Of a stretch of DNA of 64,000 bases, positions 7,769 through 17,702 are shown piece after piece. The DNA is taken from NCBI GenBank assembly GCA_963764565.1, contig CAVXTD010000001.1, positions 62,001 through 126,000 on the forward strand, read 5' to 3'. The translations under genes were made by a program, and so were the position numbers. A model generated the notes under the pieces. That model was not told the origin of the DNA. It did no database searches and saw only the letters and a list, made by a program, of their open reading frames with translations. How positions within the stretch are numbered: position 1 is the first letter of the stretch; the number at the start of each line of letters is the position of its first letter. Source of the stretch: DATBLE01 sp963764565 (GTDB lineage Bacteria; Actinomycetota; Thermoleophilia; Gaiellales; Gaiellaceae).

Positions 7769-9449
7769 ATGCGTGGACTCGAGAGACGCTTTCGGGTGTG
7801 CGCAATGGCTCGACCCACCGACCGCGCGGACGCGATGACCGACCTCGACGATCGCCCCGATGTCCGGATTAGTGAGCTGCTCGGCCAGCAGTCCGCTTTG
7901 CGCGAGTTGGCGATCGCCGTCGCCGAGATGCGCCCTCCAGAGGTGATCTACGAGCTGGTTGCCAAGGAGGCCGCGGAAGTCGCCGGCGTTGACTCTGGTG
8001 CCGTCGTTCGCTTTCGTGTAGACGGTGTCGGCGAAGTCGTCGGCTCCTGGCGCCTTGGCGGCAGTCACGTCGGGAGCACGATTTCTCTTAAGGACACGCC
8101 GGGGTTGGCGGTTGTGGTCCAGACGGAACGCGCGTCGCGCACGGCCCCGATATCGCCGATGCCTCAGCCGAGTACTGACCTACCGATGACTTCGCAATGG
8201 AGTGTCGCTGTCCCGATCAGCGTGCTCCAGCAGCTTTGGGGCTGCGTGATCGTCTTCGCGCCCACCGAGAAGTCTCTCCGGCCCAACCTGGAGGAGCGGC
8301 TTGCGATCTTTACCGACCTCGTCGGGCTCGCGATCACGAACTTTGATGCGAGCTCTCGTCTCGTGGCACAGGCCACCAGCGACCCACTCACCGGCCTCCT
8401 GAATCATCGGGCCTTCCAGGAGCGGGTAGACAGCGAAGTGAGTCGCGCGCAGCGCTATGAGCGGCCGCTTGCACTTGTGCTACTCGATCTGGATCATTTC
8501 AAGACCATCAACGACGCCTACGGCCACCAGGCGGGAGATTCCGCGCTGATGCATGCTTCGCGCCTCCTCAGCGGGTTCGCGCGGTCGGGCGACGTCATCG
8601 GGCGGATCGGTGGCGATGAGTTCGGGCTGCTCTTGCCGGAGACAACCGCAGAACAGGCTCGATCGATCGCTGAACGTTGGGTAAGGGACTTCCGGGCCGC
8701 CCCGGTCGGCATAGCGGCTGACCTGACGATGTCGGTTGGCGTGTGTGATGTGATCCATGCTGGCGGCAGCAGGGAGTTGCTGCGGCTCGCGGACAACGCG
8801 CTCTATCACGCGAAGGCCCGGGGCCGCGACACCATTGTCAGTCTACTCCCCCGACGCGGTGCCCGACATCTCCGATACGGATCGGGCAGACCGCCTGGAG
8901 CGCATGCAGGCCTTCACAGCGATCCGCTCCCTGGCACGCCTGATCGACGCCAAGGAACCCATGGCCGAACGCCACTCCGAGCGAGTCGCCGCCTTCGTCC
9001 AGCCGCTGGCCGAGGCCGCCGGGTGGCCGCTAGGACGGATCGCCGAACTGGCAGACGCGGCTCTGATCCACGACGTAGGCAAGATCTCCGTCCCGGATTA
9101 TGTCCTGTGCAAGCCCGCGGCGCTCACTCCCGCCGAGTACGAGCTGATCAAGCCGCACGCTGCGCTCGGCGCTCAGATGGCAAGCGACTGCGTCAGCGAC
9201 GAGCAATCCCTCTGGATCGCGCAGCACCACGAGCGGTTCGATGGTGCCGGCTATCCGAACGGTCTTGCCGACGCGCAGATCGCGGAGGGCGCCGCTCTGC
9301 TCGCGTTAGCCGACAGCTGGGACGTGATGACAACCGAGCGCCGCTACAGTCCGCCCCGGCCTGAGAAGGAGGCGCTCGCCGATTGCCTCTCTCTTGCAGG
9401 AGCCCAGTTCAGCCCCGCAGCCTGCCAGGCGCTCGCCGCCATCATGTAG
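7769..9449 (+). CDS. GAF-GGDEF-HD-GYP cyclic-di-GMP enzyme, frameshifted between domains
   Basis: A predicted bifunctional c-di-GMP synthase and hydrolase. A GAF sensor domain spans about residues 35-180. The GGDEF domain follows (DPLTGLLNHRAF, DLDHFKTINDAYGH, intact IGGDEFG active site). At about 8843 the frame shifts by one base, and an HD-GYP phosphodiesterase domain continues to 9449 (LIHDVGKISVPDYVL; HHERFDGAGYPNG). Removing one base restores a continuous reading through DTIV-VYSPDAVPD. Starts at ATG 7769, 7805 and 7835 are all possible. No membrane segment, so cytoplasmic. It lies just past the tmRNA island and could be part of it. Confidence 0.88.
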
Positions 9450-9525
9450 AGCCCTGAACGCCCGGCCGCCGTAGGACGCGCGAGATGGCCGAGTCGAGCA
9501 TCTCCCTCGAGATGCCGTGCGCTCT

Positions 9526-10569
9526 TCACTTTTCGAGCTGAGGCTTGACCTCGGAGGCGAACAGCTCGAGCGTGCGCCGGGCCTCGTCGAAGGTCATGTC
9601 GCCCGTCGGGAGCTGGAGCGCAACGTAGTCGATCAGGCCCGGCTCGAGGATCGCAGCGAAGCGCTCGGTGATCTGCTCGGCGGTGCCGGCGCCGGCGGCG
9701 ACGGCCTCTTCCATGTGAGCGAGGATGCCCCGCAACGGCCCGAGGGCCCGCTCGCACTCATCCTCGGGCAGGACGAGATGGTCGCGCGTATGCACGGCCC
9801 GCGCGCGGCGCACGAGGCCGTCCATGCCGCGACGGGAGACTGCGAGCGCCTCCTCCTCGGATGGGGCGATCGCGAGAACCATCGTGCAACCGACCGTCGG
9901 CCGGGCGTCAGGCCCGTCCAGCCGAAGTGTGCCGCCCTTGTGTCTCTCCCACGCGTCGAGGTACGCGTCGTAGATGTCCTGACCGATCGGGCCCGGCCAC
10001 ATCAGGCTCATCCCGTGACGGCCGGCGGTCACGGGGCTCCCCGGATACCAGAAGGGGATCGGGTCCTGCAGCGGTTTCGTCGCCAGCGGTGCGGTCGGGA
10101 AGTCGTAGTACGCGCTCCCTTCGCTCGAGATCTCACCGGTCGCGAACGCGTTGCAGATGATCCCGAGCACGTCCTCGAAGCGCGCCCGGCTGTCGGTCCA
10201 GCTGCTTCCGAACCAGGCGTGCTCGATCGGCGCGACCCCGCGGCCGACGCCGAAGTCGAGACGGCCGCCGGTGAGCTGATCCGCCACGCACATGTTCTCG
10301 AGGATCTCGATCGGATGGTGGAGGGGCAGCAGCTTCACCATCGGCCCGAGTCGGATCCTCGTCGTGATCTGCGAGGCGGCGGCGATGAAGACTTCCTGGT
10401 TGGGTGCCATGCACAGGTCGGAACCGTGGTGCTCAGCCAGGTGGAATCTCGTGAACCCGGCCTCGTCGGCCAGCCTGATCAGCTCGAGCCGATCGCGGAA
10501 GAGCCGCTGCGTCGGCGTGCCCGGGATGTCCTCGATGTGGTCGAAGATGCCGAAGGTGGGGGTGGCCAC
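9526..10569 (-). CDS. LLM-class flavin-dependent oxidoreductase
   Basis: A 347-residue luciferase-like monooxygenase. The TIM-barrel start MATPTFGIFDHIEDIPG, the segment RFHLAEHHGSD (conserved EHH), GPMVKLLPLHHPIEILE and GGRLDFGVGRGVAPIEHAWFG are hallmarks. Such enzymes use FMN or F420 to oxidise small organics; the substrate is unknown. Last gene of a minus-strand series with the methyltransferase and exported hydrolase, but the 72 bp gap leaves co-transcription open. Confidence 0.9.
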   Translation of the reverse strand: MATPTFGIFDHIEDIPGTPTQRLFRDRLELIRLADEAGFTRFHLAEHHGSDLCMAPNQEVFIAAASQITTRIRLGPMVKLLPLHHPIEILENMCVADQLTGGRLDFGVGRGVAPIEHAWFGSSWTDSRARFEDVLGIICNAFATGEISSEGSAYYDFPTAPLATKPLQDPIPFWYPGSPVTAGRHGMSLMWPGPIGQDIYDAYLDAWERHKGGTLRLDGPDARPTVGCTMVLAIAPSEEEALAVSRRGMDGLVRRARAVHTRDHLVLPEDECERALGPLRGILAHMEEAVAAGAGTAEQITERFAAILEPGLIDYVALQLPTGDMTFDEARRTLELFASEVKPQLEK

Positions 10570-10641
10570 GTCGAGTGCGTCCTTCCGGGTTCGCGCAGAC
10601 GTTTTTCGGGCTGCCGGCTGGAGGGGCTGTGGACAGGGAGC

Positions 10642-11809
10642 TTACGTGGGTTCGAACCGAGGGTTGAGGGTGCGCACGACGACGAACGCCTCGTCGTTGA
10701 ACCAGAGGCCGCCGTGCTCGTTCAGGAGCTCCTGCATGACGTGGAGATACGCGCCGTCGTGCATCACCTGCTCGAGCTTCTCGTCCTCGACCTGGTTCAC
10801 GTAGATGACCGCGTTCCACGCCGCGAACAGCGTGGACGTCCCGATCCGGTCGCCGATCTCCGAGGGCAGCGTGTGCATGCGGTAGCGGAAGATCGCCTCC
10901 TCGTCAGAGGGTGGGGTCAGGTCAAGTCGTCCGCGCCCTCGCCGAGTTCCGTCCGGAGCGCGTCGAGCAGCGCGTGACGGTCGACCTGAAACGGGTCCTC
11001 GCCGGGCCAGAGCTGCTGGACGGCCTCGAGCGCCACGTCGCGGCCCCACGACTGGATCGTGAGCAGCCGTCCGCCCGGCGCGAGGCTACGGGCCATCGGG
11101 GCCAGGATCTTCTCCGCCTTGAACGTCGCCGGCATCCGCGCGCGCCAAGGCTGGGACGCCAGGATGAAGTCGTACGCTCTCCGGCCGGCGCCGGGGTGGG
11201 GAATGACCGTGTCGAGCAGGAACTCGTGGTCGGCGCGGTAGAGCACGAGCACAGAGGGCCGGACGACCATCGGGTTGCCGGTGGTCGGGCTCGGCCGCGT
11301 CTGCCAGCCGCGGGCGAGGAGGGGCTCGAGCGCCTCGATCTGCTCGTCGAACTCGGAAGCTGACGTCCCCTCCAACGGACGGACGTGCCAGTCCAGTGCG
11401 ACAGCCTCGTCCGGGCGGCTCGGGCGCAGCTGCGGAGCGTCGGCGTAGCGCAGGTTCGTCGTCACGAGCACGGTGTGCGGATGCTGGTGGAACCGGTCGG
11501 GCATCTTCTCGAGCGCGAGCCGGACGTCTTCGAGACTGATCTCCTTACCGACACGAGCAGCGGGACGGTGGGGAAGGTGCGGTGGGTGGTACGCAGCAGC
11601 CGCGACAGGACGGTCGCGTCGCCGACGCCGGCGTCGAAGATGCGCAGCGCGGGCGGGGTGGGCCTCACCTGGACAAGTTGCTCGGCCGCCTTCGCCGCGA
11701 TCTCGTGCTTCTCGTTGCAGGTGTTGATGAACGCCAGGTACTTCTGCCGGTTGTCGTAGAACCGAAACGGCGTCGTCTGCTGCTGCTCCGTCCCGGCCGC
11801 GTCCGGCAT
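10642..11809 (-). CDS. SAM-dependent methyltransferase, two frameshifts
   Basis: Three frames together make one protein of about 390 residues. The N part (from ATG 11809) has FYDNRQKYLAFINTCNEK and a SAM-binding motif IFDAGVGDATVLSRLL. After a shift near 11550 the middle continues GKEISLEDVRLALEKMPDRF up to LGEGADDLT. After a second shift near 10917 the end reads TPPSDEEAIFRYRMHTLPSE to the stop at 10642. Continuity across both breaks suggests single-base errors rather than decay, though a dead gene is possible. It begins 21 bp after the exported hydrolase. Substrate unknown. Confidence 0.72.
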
Positions 11810-11830
11810 GCCCGAGGTAGTGGACCCGGG

Positions 11831-13093
11831 CTAGGGCTGCGGCCAGGGGGGCGGCACGAAGCCCGGCAGGAAGCCCGGCACCGTCGCCGGCGGCCCCGCC
11901 GGGGGGACGCGCGTGGCGACCCAGTCGTCGAGTGCGTCCACAGCAGCGACTATCTGCGGGTTGGTGAACGCGCAGTGCTCCTCGCCGTCGGTGAACCACT
12001 GCCTGAGCAGCCGGCTCCGGCCGGCGGCTGCGACCGTCTCGGCGTACTTCGATTCGTGGCTGGCCGGGATCAGCGTGTCGACCGCGGTGTGCATCGTCAG
12101 CACCGGACGCCGGATCAACCCCGTGGGCGCTCCGTAGCGCTCCAGGTAGCTCCGGGGAACACGGCGCGCCGAATAGCGCGTTCCGTTCATCGTCGCCAGC
12201 CAGCTGTCGATCTGCACCTCGGGCAGCCCCAGGCTAACCAGATGGTTCCGTTGGTCGGCCGTCAGCGAATAGGTGTGATCGAGGTTCTGCACGACCGGGC
12301 CGTGCGCCCGCCGCTCGAGCTCGCCACGGTACTCAGTGGCCAGCGACAGGTTCGTGTAGATACCGCTCGTGTAGTACGTCGGCGCGGCCGGCACACCGGC
12401 TACGAGGCGCGCGAACTCGAACTTGGCGTAGTTGGATGGGTCGCCCAGCCAGCCGGCCAGCGTCGCGCTCACGCCGTCGCCCTCGAAGTCGATCGTGTTG
12501 TTTCCGTTCGCAACCGTGCCCCAGAAGCTGGGGATGCCGTCGACGTTCGCCGTCAGCGGATCGTCGAAGACGACGTTGTAGGCGAGCAGGTTGACGGCCA
12601 TACCGTCCCACAGGCGCGGTGCTCCGGCACCCGGCGCACATTGCGCGAGATAGCCGTCGAAGTAGCCTCCACGCTCGGCCCGTAGCAACGTCGTCAGGCC
12701 GCCCATCGACTCGCCGAATAGCAGTCTCCGCACGGGCGTCGCCGGGAGGATCCTCGTCTCGACGTACGCCGCGACCGCCAGCACGTCGGTCAGGGCCTCC
12801 TGCACCGCCCAGCCGTTCGCGCGGTACGACGTCGTCGCAACCGCGTACCCCGAACCGGCAAGGCCAAGTGCTCGCCCCTCCAGGCCGGGTGAGGTGTCGT
12901 CCACTTCGCCCGGGTAGTCGGCGAGGTCGCGGAGGCCGTGGGCGAGCACGACGAAGGTGCCGTTCCAGCCGGTGTCCGGCACGACAACGTAGTAGTTCGA
13001 GCCGAGGAATCTGCCGGTGTACTCCGCCGCAGAGGCGTTCGGCGCCGACAGCAGCAAGAGCAACGCCGCGAGGAGCATCGCCTTCTTGACCAC
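11831..13093 (-). CDS. Exported alpha/beta hydrolase
   Basis: A 420-residue secreted serine hydrolase. Signal peptide: MVKKAMLLAALLLLLSAPNA, likely cleaved after ASA. An oxyanion segment (VVLAHGLRDLADYPG) precedes the nucleophile elbow GESMGG (about residue 160), the GxSxG signature of esterases and peptidases of this fold. A late His in HESKY or EEHCAF could complete the triad. The C terminus is Pro-rich (PPAGPPATVPGFLPGF). Substrate unknown. Confidence 0.82.
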   Translation of the reverse strand: MVKKAMLLAALLLLLSAPNASAAEYTGRFLGSNYYVVVPDTGWNGTFVVLAHGLRDLADYPGEVDDTSPGLEGRALGLAGSGYAVATTSYRANGWAVQEALTDVLAVAAYVETRILPATPVRRLLFGESMGGLTTLLRAERGGYFDGYLAQCAPGAGAPRLWDGMAVNLLAYNVVFDDPLTANVDGIPSFWGTVANGNNTIDFEGDGVSATLAGWLGDPSNYAKFEFARLVAGVPAAPTYYTSGIYTNLSLATEYRGELERRAHGPVVQNLDHTYSLTADQRNHLVSLGLPEVQIDSWLATMNGTRYSARRVPRSYLERYGAPTGLIRRPVLTMHTAVDTLIPASHESKYAETVAAAGRSRLLRQWFTDGEEHCAFTNPQIVAAVDALDDWVATRVPPAGPPATVPGFLPGFVPPPWPQP

Positions 13094-13167
13094 GCCCGCC
13101 TCCCTTCCTTACCACCCTCCGGGTCACCCTCGGCCGAGTTCCCGGCCATTCTAACCCCCGAGCGACC

Positions 13168-14688
13168 CTATGACGAGGCGAGAAAGAGTCGGTAGGCGGC
13201 GTTGCCGGTCTCTTCGCGGTGCTCGTAGCCGAGGTTTGCGAGGAAGTCGCGGAACGCCTGCTTGTCGGTCGGCGGCACCTGGAGGCCGGCGAGGACGCGA
13301 CCGTAGTCGGCTCCGTGGTTTCGGTAGTGGAAGAGGCTGATGTTCCAGCGCCGTCCGATCGCGTCGAGGAAGGCCATCAGCGCGCCGGGCCGCTCCGGGA
13401 ACTCGAAACGGTAGAGCACCTCGTGCTCGGCGCCCGCCCGGCCGCCGACCAGGTGGCGGATGTGGAGCTTGGCCATCTCGTTGTCCGAGAGGTCGAGCGC
13501 GGGGATGCCGCCGGCTGCGAGCGAGCGCAGGATCTCGTCCTTCTCCGGATCGTCGCGCACTGCGACGCCGACGAAGACGTGCGCCGCCTCCGGGTCGTCG
13601 TAGCGGTAGTTGAACTCGGTGATGCTGCGCCGGCCGAGCAGCCGGCAGAACGCCTGGAAGCTGCCGGGGCGCTCCGGGATCGTGGCGGCGAAGACCGCCT
13701 CACGACGCTCGCCCAGCTCGGCACGCTCGGCGACAAAGCGCAGTCGATCGAAGTTCATGTTCGCCCCGCTGAGGATCGCGACCAGCGAGCCTCGGTTCGC
13801 CCCGCGCGCCGCGTACCGCTTCGCTCCGGCGACGCTGAGTGCGGCGGCAGGCTCGACGATCGAGCGCGTGTCCTCGAAGACGTCCTTGATCGCGGCGCAC
13901 ACCTCGTCCGTGTCGACCTCGATCACCTCGTCGACACAGCGGCGGGCGAGCCTGAACGTCTCCTTGCCGACCTGCCGTACGGCCACGCCGTCGGCGAACT
14001 GCCCGACCTGCGGCAGGACGACTCGCCGGCCGGCCTTGAGCGAGCGTTGCATCGCGTTCGCATCCGCCGGCTCGACCCCGACGACCTTCACCTCCGGACG
14101 AAGCGCCTTGAGGCAGGCCGCGATGCCGCCGATCAGTCCGCCGCCGCCGACCGGCACGAAGACCGTCTCGAAATCGCGGTCCTGCCTGATCAGCTCGAGC
14201 CCGATCGTCCCCTGGCCCGCGATCACGAGCGGATCGTCGTAGGGGTGAACGAACGTGCGGCGCTGACGGCTCGCGAGCTGCACGGCGAGCCGGTGCGCCT
14301 CGTCGTAGGAGTCGCCTTCGAGAACGATCTCGGCACCGCGCGACGCGACCGCCTCGACCTTGATGTGCGGGGTCGTCGTCGGCATCACGATCGTCGCGCT
14401 GATGCCGAGCCGCTCGGCCGCGAGCGCCACGCCCTGCGCGTGGTTGCCCGCCGACGCCGTGATCACACCTCGCTTCGCCTCGCGCGGAAGCAGGCGCGAC
14501 ATCTTGTTGTAGGCCCCGCGGAGCTTGAACGAGAACACGGGCTGCAAGTCCTCCCGCTTGAGGAGCAGGCGGGCGCCCAGTCGGGCCGAGAGGTTCGGCG
14601 CCGTATCCAGTGGGCTCTCGAACGCGACGTCGTAGACGTTCGCATTGAGAATCGCCCGTAAATACTGTGCCGGCATCGGAGGGGCCAT
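13168..14688 (-). CDS. ilvA: Threonine ammonia-lyase, biosynthetic type
   Basis: Converts threonine to 2-oxobutanoate, the first step of isoleucine synthesis, with pyridoxal phosphate. The PLP lysine is in FSFKLRGAYNKM; SAGNHAQGVA and the glycine-rich PVGGGGLIGGIA loop bind the cofactor phosphate. Two ACT-like regulatory domains follow (from about residue 345: ATIPERPGSFQAFCRLLG, and later FEFPERPGALMAFLDAIG), as in isoleucine-inhibited IlvA of about 500 residues. The start at 14688 (MAPPMPAQYLRAIL) matches family N termini; in-frame ATGs also exist at 14715 and 14733. Confidence 0.93.
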   Translation of the reverse strand: MAPPMPAQYLRAILNANVYDVAFESPLDTAPNLSARLGARLLLKREDLQPVFSFKLRGAYNKMSRLLPREAKRGVITASAGNHAQGVALAAERLGISATIVMPTTTPHIKVEAVASRGAEIVLEGDSYDEAHRLAVQLASRQRRTFVHPYDDPLVIAGQGTIGLELIRQDRDFETVFVPVGGGGLIGGIAACLKALRPEVKVVGVEPADANAMQRSLKAGRRVVLPQVGQFADGVAVRQVGKETFRLARRCVDEVIEVDTDEVCAAIKDVFEDTRSIVEPAAALSVAGAKRYAARGANRGSLVAILSGANMNFDRLRFVAERAELGERREAVFAATIPERPGSFQAFCRLLGRRSITEFNYRYDDPEAAHVFVGVAVRDDPEKDEILRSLAAGGIPALDLSDNEMAKLHIRHLVGGRAGAEHEVLYRFEFPERPGALMAFLDAIGRRWNISLFHYRNHGADYGRVLAGLQVPPTDKQAFRDFLANLGYEHREETGNAAYRLFLASS

Positions 14689-14791
14689 GCTACTCGCGCC
14701 TCGCGAGCCGGACATGGCTCTCAAGCTATGCATCGGTTAGCCTTGACGCGACTGCGGCACGGTGCCGCGGCGATCGCTGAAAGGAGCGGAA

Positions 14792-15205
14792 ATGTCGGCA
14801 TCGGACGAGTCGGTCGTGCGCCGCTTCTACGAGGAGCTGTGCAACGGGCGAAAGAACGACATCGCGCCCGAGCTCTTCACCGCCGACCACAAGTTTCACG
14901 ACCCGCAGATCCAGGCGGGTGACGGCCCGCAAGGAGTCGTCGACACGGTCTCGACGTACCAGGTGGGAGTCGACGGGCACTGGCAGATCGACGAGCTCTT
15001 CTCCGCCGGCGACCGCGTGGTCGTTCGCTGGACGGGAACCGGCACGCACGTCGGCGAGGTGAACGGGATTCCGCCGACGAACAACAAGGTGGACGTGGAC
15101 GCGATCTCGATCCACCGCATGCAGGACGGCAAGATCGCCGAGACCTGGGAGGTCTGGGACACCCTGGGCTTCCTTCAGCAGATCGGGGTCGTGCCCACGG
15201 GCTAG
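14792..15205 (+). CDS. SnoaL-like / ester cyclase family protein
   Basis: A 137-residue NTF2-fold protein of the SnoaL polyketide-cyclase-like group: VRRFYEELCNGRKNDIAPEL at the start, ADHKFHDPQ, VVVRWTGTGTHVGEVNGIPP, and a final IAETWEVWD. The ATG at 14792 has an AAAGGAG ribosome binding site; an upstream GTG at 14762 is less likely. These proteins act on diverse small molecules or are of unknown use. It lies 38 bp before the double-glycine peptide on the same strand; a functional link is only conjecture. Confidence 0.82.
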   Translation: MSASDESVVRRFYEELCNGRKNDIAPELFTADHKFHDPQIQAGDGPQGVVDTVSTYQVGVDGHWQIDELFSAGDRVVVRWTGTGTHVGEVNGIPPTNNKVDVDAISIHRMQDGKIAETWEVWDTLGFLQQIGVVPTG

Positions 15206-15243
15206 GTGTGCCCGCGTCAAAGACGAGGCGGAGGAGGTGCCGC

Positions 15244-15405
15244 ATGACGGATAACGGACGGGAAATCCAGAGGCTGACCGACGATGAGCTCCGCTCGGTG
15301 CGCGGCGGCAGGTCGTTCTGGAGTCGCGTGAAGGGCGCCGCGAAATGGGTCAAGGATCACGTCGTCATCGGCCTCAAATCGATCGGTATCAAAGGCAAGT
15401 TCTAG
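15244..15405 (+). CDS. Double-glycine leader peptide, bacteriocin-like
   Basis: A 53-residue precursor. Residues 1-22 end in LTDDELRSVRGG, an almost perfect class II leader (Leu at -12, Glu-Leu at -8/-7, Val at -4, Gly-Gly at -2/-1), the cut site of C39 peptidases. The 31-residue core, starting RSFWSRVKGAAKWVKDH, has about eight basic and one acidic residue and could form an amphipathic helix, like small membrane-active bacteriocins. There are no Cys, so no lanthionine or disulfide. GGAGG lies 6-7 bases before the ATG. A C39 peptidase gene starts 16 bp after the stop. It could be a bacteriocin, a signal peptide or a self-acting factor; no immunity gene or transporter is visible. Confidence 0.8.
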   Translation: MTDNGREIQRLTDDELRSVRGGRSFWSRVKGAAKWVKDHVVIGLKSIGIKGKF

Positions 15406-15421
15406 CCTCCAGGTCGTCGCA

Positions 15422-15897
15422 GTGAATGCCCGCGGCAGGTTCCGGGGCGGCTCGTCGCGAGAATTCCCTCTCGTGCGCCAGAGGCGGGGCACCGATTGCG
15501 GCCCGGCAGCGCTCGCGACCGTTGCGGCCAGTCACGGTTGCGAGCTCGACTATGACCATCTCTCCCGCGAGGTAGCGCGCGAGCGCCACGGTACGGATCT
15601 TCTCGCCCTCGCGCGGGTCGCCGAACGCCTGGGCTTCCGGGCCAAGGGCGTCAAAGCGTCGTACGACGCGATCTCGAAGTGCACGTTGCCGGCGATCGCC
15701 CATACCCGTCGCCGGCTCGGCGGCGGGCACTTCGTCGTCGTCCATCGCTGGACTCCCGCATACGTCGTGCTCGCGGATCCAGCCGTGGGACTTCGGAGGC
15801 TCTCGCGGAGAGCATTCGCCGGCGCTCGACCGGGCACCTTCTGATCATTGAGCCGCCTGCGGGGTTACGGCCGCCGACGACCGCCAATTCTCGCTGA
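15422..15897 (+). CDS. Standalone C39-type (double-glycine) peptidase domain protein, frameshifted near its end
   Basis: A C39 cysteine peptidase domain without the ABC transporter it is normally fused to. VRQRRGTDCGPAALATV holds the oxyanion Gln and catalytic Cys, GGHFVVVHRW the catalytic His, and VVLADPAVGLRRLS the Asp. As written the frame stops at 15844, but a shift near 15825 continues the domain as STGHLLIIEPPAGLRPP to a stop at 15897, the usual C39 ending. GTG start at 15422 directly after the GG-leader peptide. Predicted to remove that leader; without a transport domain the site of processing and export route are open. Confidence 0.82.
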
Positions 15898-15971
15898 GGT
15901 GTCCCGCAAGCGCCGGCTCGACCCTCGTTTCAGGGGTTGGTCGCGCGCGTGACAGCGCCGATGGTCAGTCC

Positions 15972-17702
15972 ATGGTCGCAGCTCGTGTCTTGAGGCGGCG
16001 CGTCGGGCTGACCGTCGCTGTTGCCGGACTGCTCGCGGTCGGGACGGTCGCGGTCGTTGTCGAGTTGCAGATGCGGGCCGACAGCCAGAGGCAGGCGCAG
16101 GTTCGCCTCGGGACGGTCGAGACCGCGGTCGAGAAGCTGGCCACGGTGCCGCTGGTCGCGCTCTACGTGGGGACGGATCAGTCGCGCCTCCAGCTCGCCC
16201 AGTCTCGGGAATCCGTCAATGCGGAGCTGACCGCCCTCGATCGGACTGCGCCCAATCGCTACCTGCCCCGGATCCGGAAGGCGAGCGCCGTCTTCGCCGC
16301 CGACCTGGACAACATCGTCGGCCTCATCGTCATCTTCAAGGAACAGCAAGCCGGCGCCTCGGTCGCGTCGCTGCCGGATCCCTCCTTGCTCCCCGGCTAC
16401 AAGGGGATCGAACGCCGCTTCCAGCAGGAGCACGACGGGATCGTCGAAACGGTCCGGGCGGCGTCGACCGACTACAGTCGGGCGGCCTCGCGAGCGACGA
16501 TCGAGGCCCACGCCGGGTCGGCGCTCGCGATCCTGCTCGCCTTCGTCGGATTCGTCGTGATGCTGCGCTCGCTCGCCGGGGCCCGTCGTAAGGCGGAGCA
16601 GGCGCTCTCCCGCGCCGAAGCGCTCGCCGTCGAGAACGAGCGTCTGCTGGACGCCGCGACGGTCGAGGCGCAGACAGACCCGCTCACCGGATTGGCGAAC
16701 AGACGCAAGCTGATGAAGGACCTCGGAGAGGCCACGGATTCCCTCGGCGAGGGCGAGAGACTGCTGCTGGCCGTCTTCGACCTGGACGGGTTCAAGCGCT
16801 ACAACGACGAGTTCGGCCATCCCGCCGGTGACCAGCTTCTCATCCGCCTCGGGCGCGAGCTGGACACCGCAGTCGCCCGGTGGGGAACCGCCTATCGGCT
16901 CGGCGGGGACGAGTTCTGCACCATCTGCAGGCTCGATCAGGACGATGACTCCGATTCGATCAGAGAGTCGGCCGCGGACGCGCTCCGCGAGCGCGGCGAC
17001 GGCTTCTCGATCAGCTGCTCGCACGGGGCGGTCGTTCTACCGCGTGAGACGCGCAACGCCGAGCAAGCGTTCCAGCTCGCCGACCAGCGACTCTACGCGC
17101 ACAAGACGTTCTCGCCGCTGCGCGGCCCCCGTCAGGCCCGAGACGTGCTCTTGCAGGCGCTCGTCGAGCGCAGCCCCGACCTCGGCGCCCACCTCACCCG
17201 TGTCGCCGACCTCTCAGAGCTTCTCGCGCGGCGTCTCGGGCTCGACGACGACGAGATCGCGCGCATCAGGCTCGGCGCCGAGCTCCACGACATCGGCAAG
17301 GTCGCGATCCCGGAATCGATCATGGACAAACCCGCTTCGCTGACCGACGAGGAGTGGCTGTTGATCAAGCAGCACACCTTGATCGGAGAACGGATCGTCG
17401 CTGCCGGCTCCACCCTCCAGGACGTCGCGCAGATGATTCGAGGAAGCCACGAACGGATCGACGGGATCGGCTACCCCGACGGCATCGCCGGCGATCGGAT
17501 CCCACTCGGCTCGCGGATCATCGCCGTCTGCGATGCCTACGACGCGATGCTCACCGATCGCCCGTATCAAGGTGCCAAGACCAGCGAAGAGGCACTGGCC
17601 GAGCTCGAGATCAACGCGGGAACGCAATTCGATCGCGAGGTCGTCGCCGCGTTCGCTGCGCTCGCCCGCGCAGGTTCGACGCTGGCCGAGCTCGCGGCCT
17701 GA
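15972..17702 (+). CDS. Membrane GGDEF-HD-GYP cyclic-di-GMP enzyme
   Basis: A 576-residue c-di-GMP enzyme. Residues about 10-30 and 180-200 are membrane helices enclosing an extracytoplasmic helical sensor. A linker coiled coil (RRKAEQALSRAEALAVENE) leads to GGDEF (DPLTGLANRRKLMKDL; FDLDGFKRYNDEFGHPAGD; intact LGGDEF) and then HD-GYP (AELHDIGKVAIPESIMDKPA; HERIDGIGYPDG). Both active sites look complete, so it may make or destroy c-di-GMP depending on input. Same architecture as the 7769-9449 gene, but intact and with a different sensor. Confidence 0.93.
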   Translation: MVAARVLRRRVGLTVAVAGLLAVGTVAVVVELQMRADSQRQAQVRLGTVETAVEKLATVPLVALYVGTDQSRLQLAQSRESVNAELTALDRTAPNRYLPRIRKASAVFAADLDNIVGLIVIFKEQQAGASVASLPDPSLLPGYKGIERRFQQEHDGIVETVRAASTDYSRAASRATIEAHAGSALAILLAFVGFVVMLRSLAGARRKAEQALSRAEALAVENERLLDAATVEAQTDPLTGLANRRKLMKDLGEATDSLGEGERLLLAVFDLDGFKRYNDEFGHPAGDQLLIRLGRELDTAVARWGTAYRLGGDEFCTICRLDQDDDSDSIRESAADALRERGDGFSISCSHGAVVLPRETRNAEQAFQLADQRLYAHKTFSPLRGPRQARDVLLQALVERSPDLGAHLTRVADLSELLARRLGLDDDEIARIRLGAELHDIGKVAIPESIMDKPASLTDEEWLLIKQHTLIGERIVAAGSTLQDVAQMIRGSHERIDGIGYPDGIAGDRIPLGSRIIAVCDAYDAMLTDRPYQGAKTSEEALAELEINAGTQFDREVVAAFAALARAGSTLAELAA

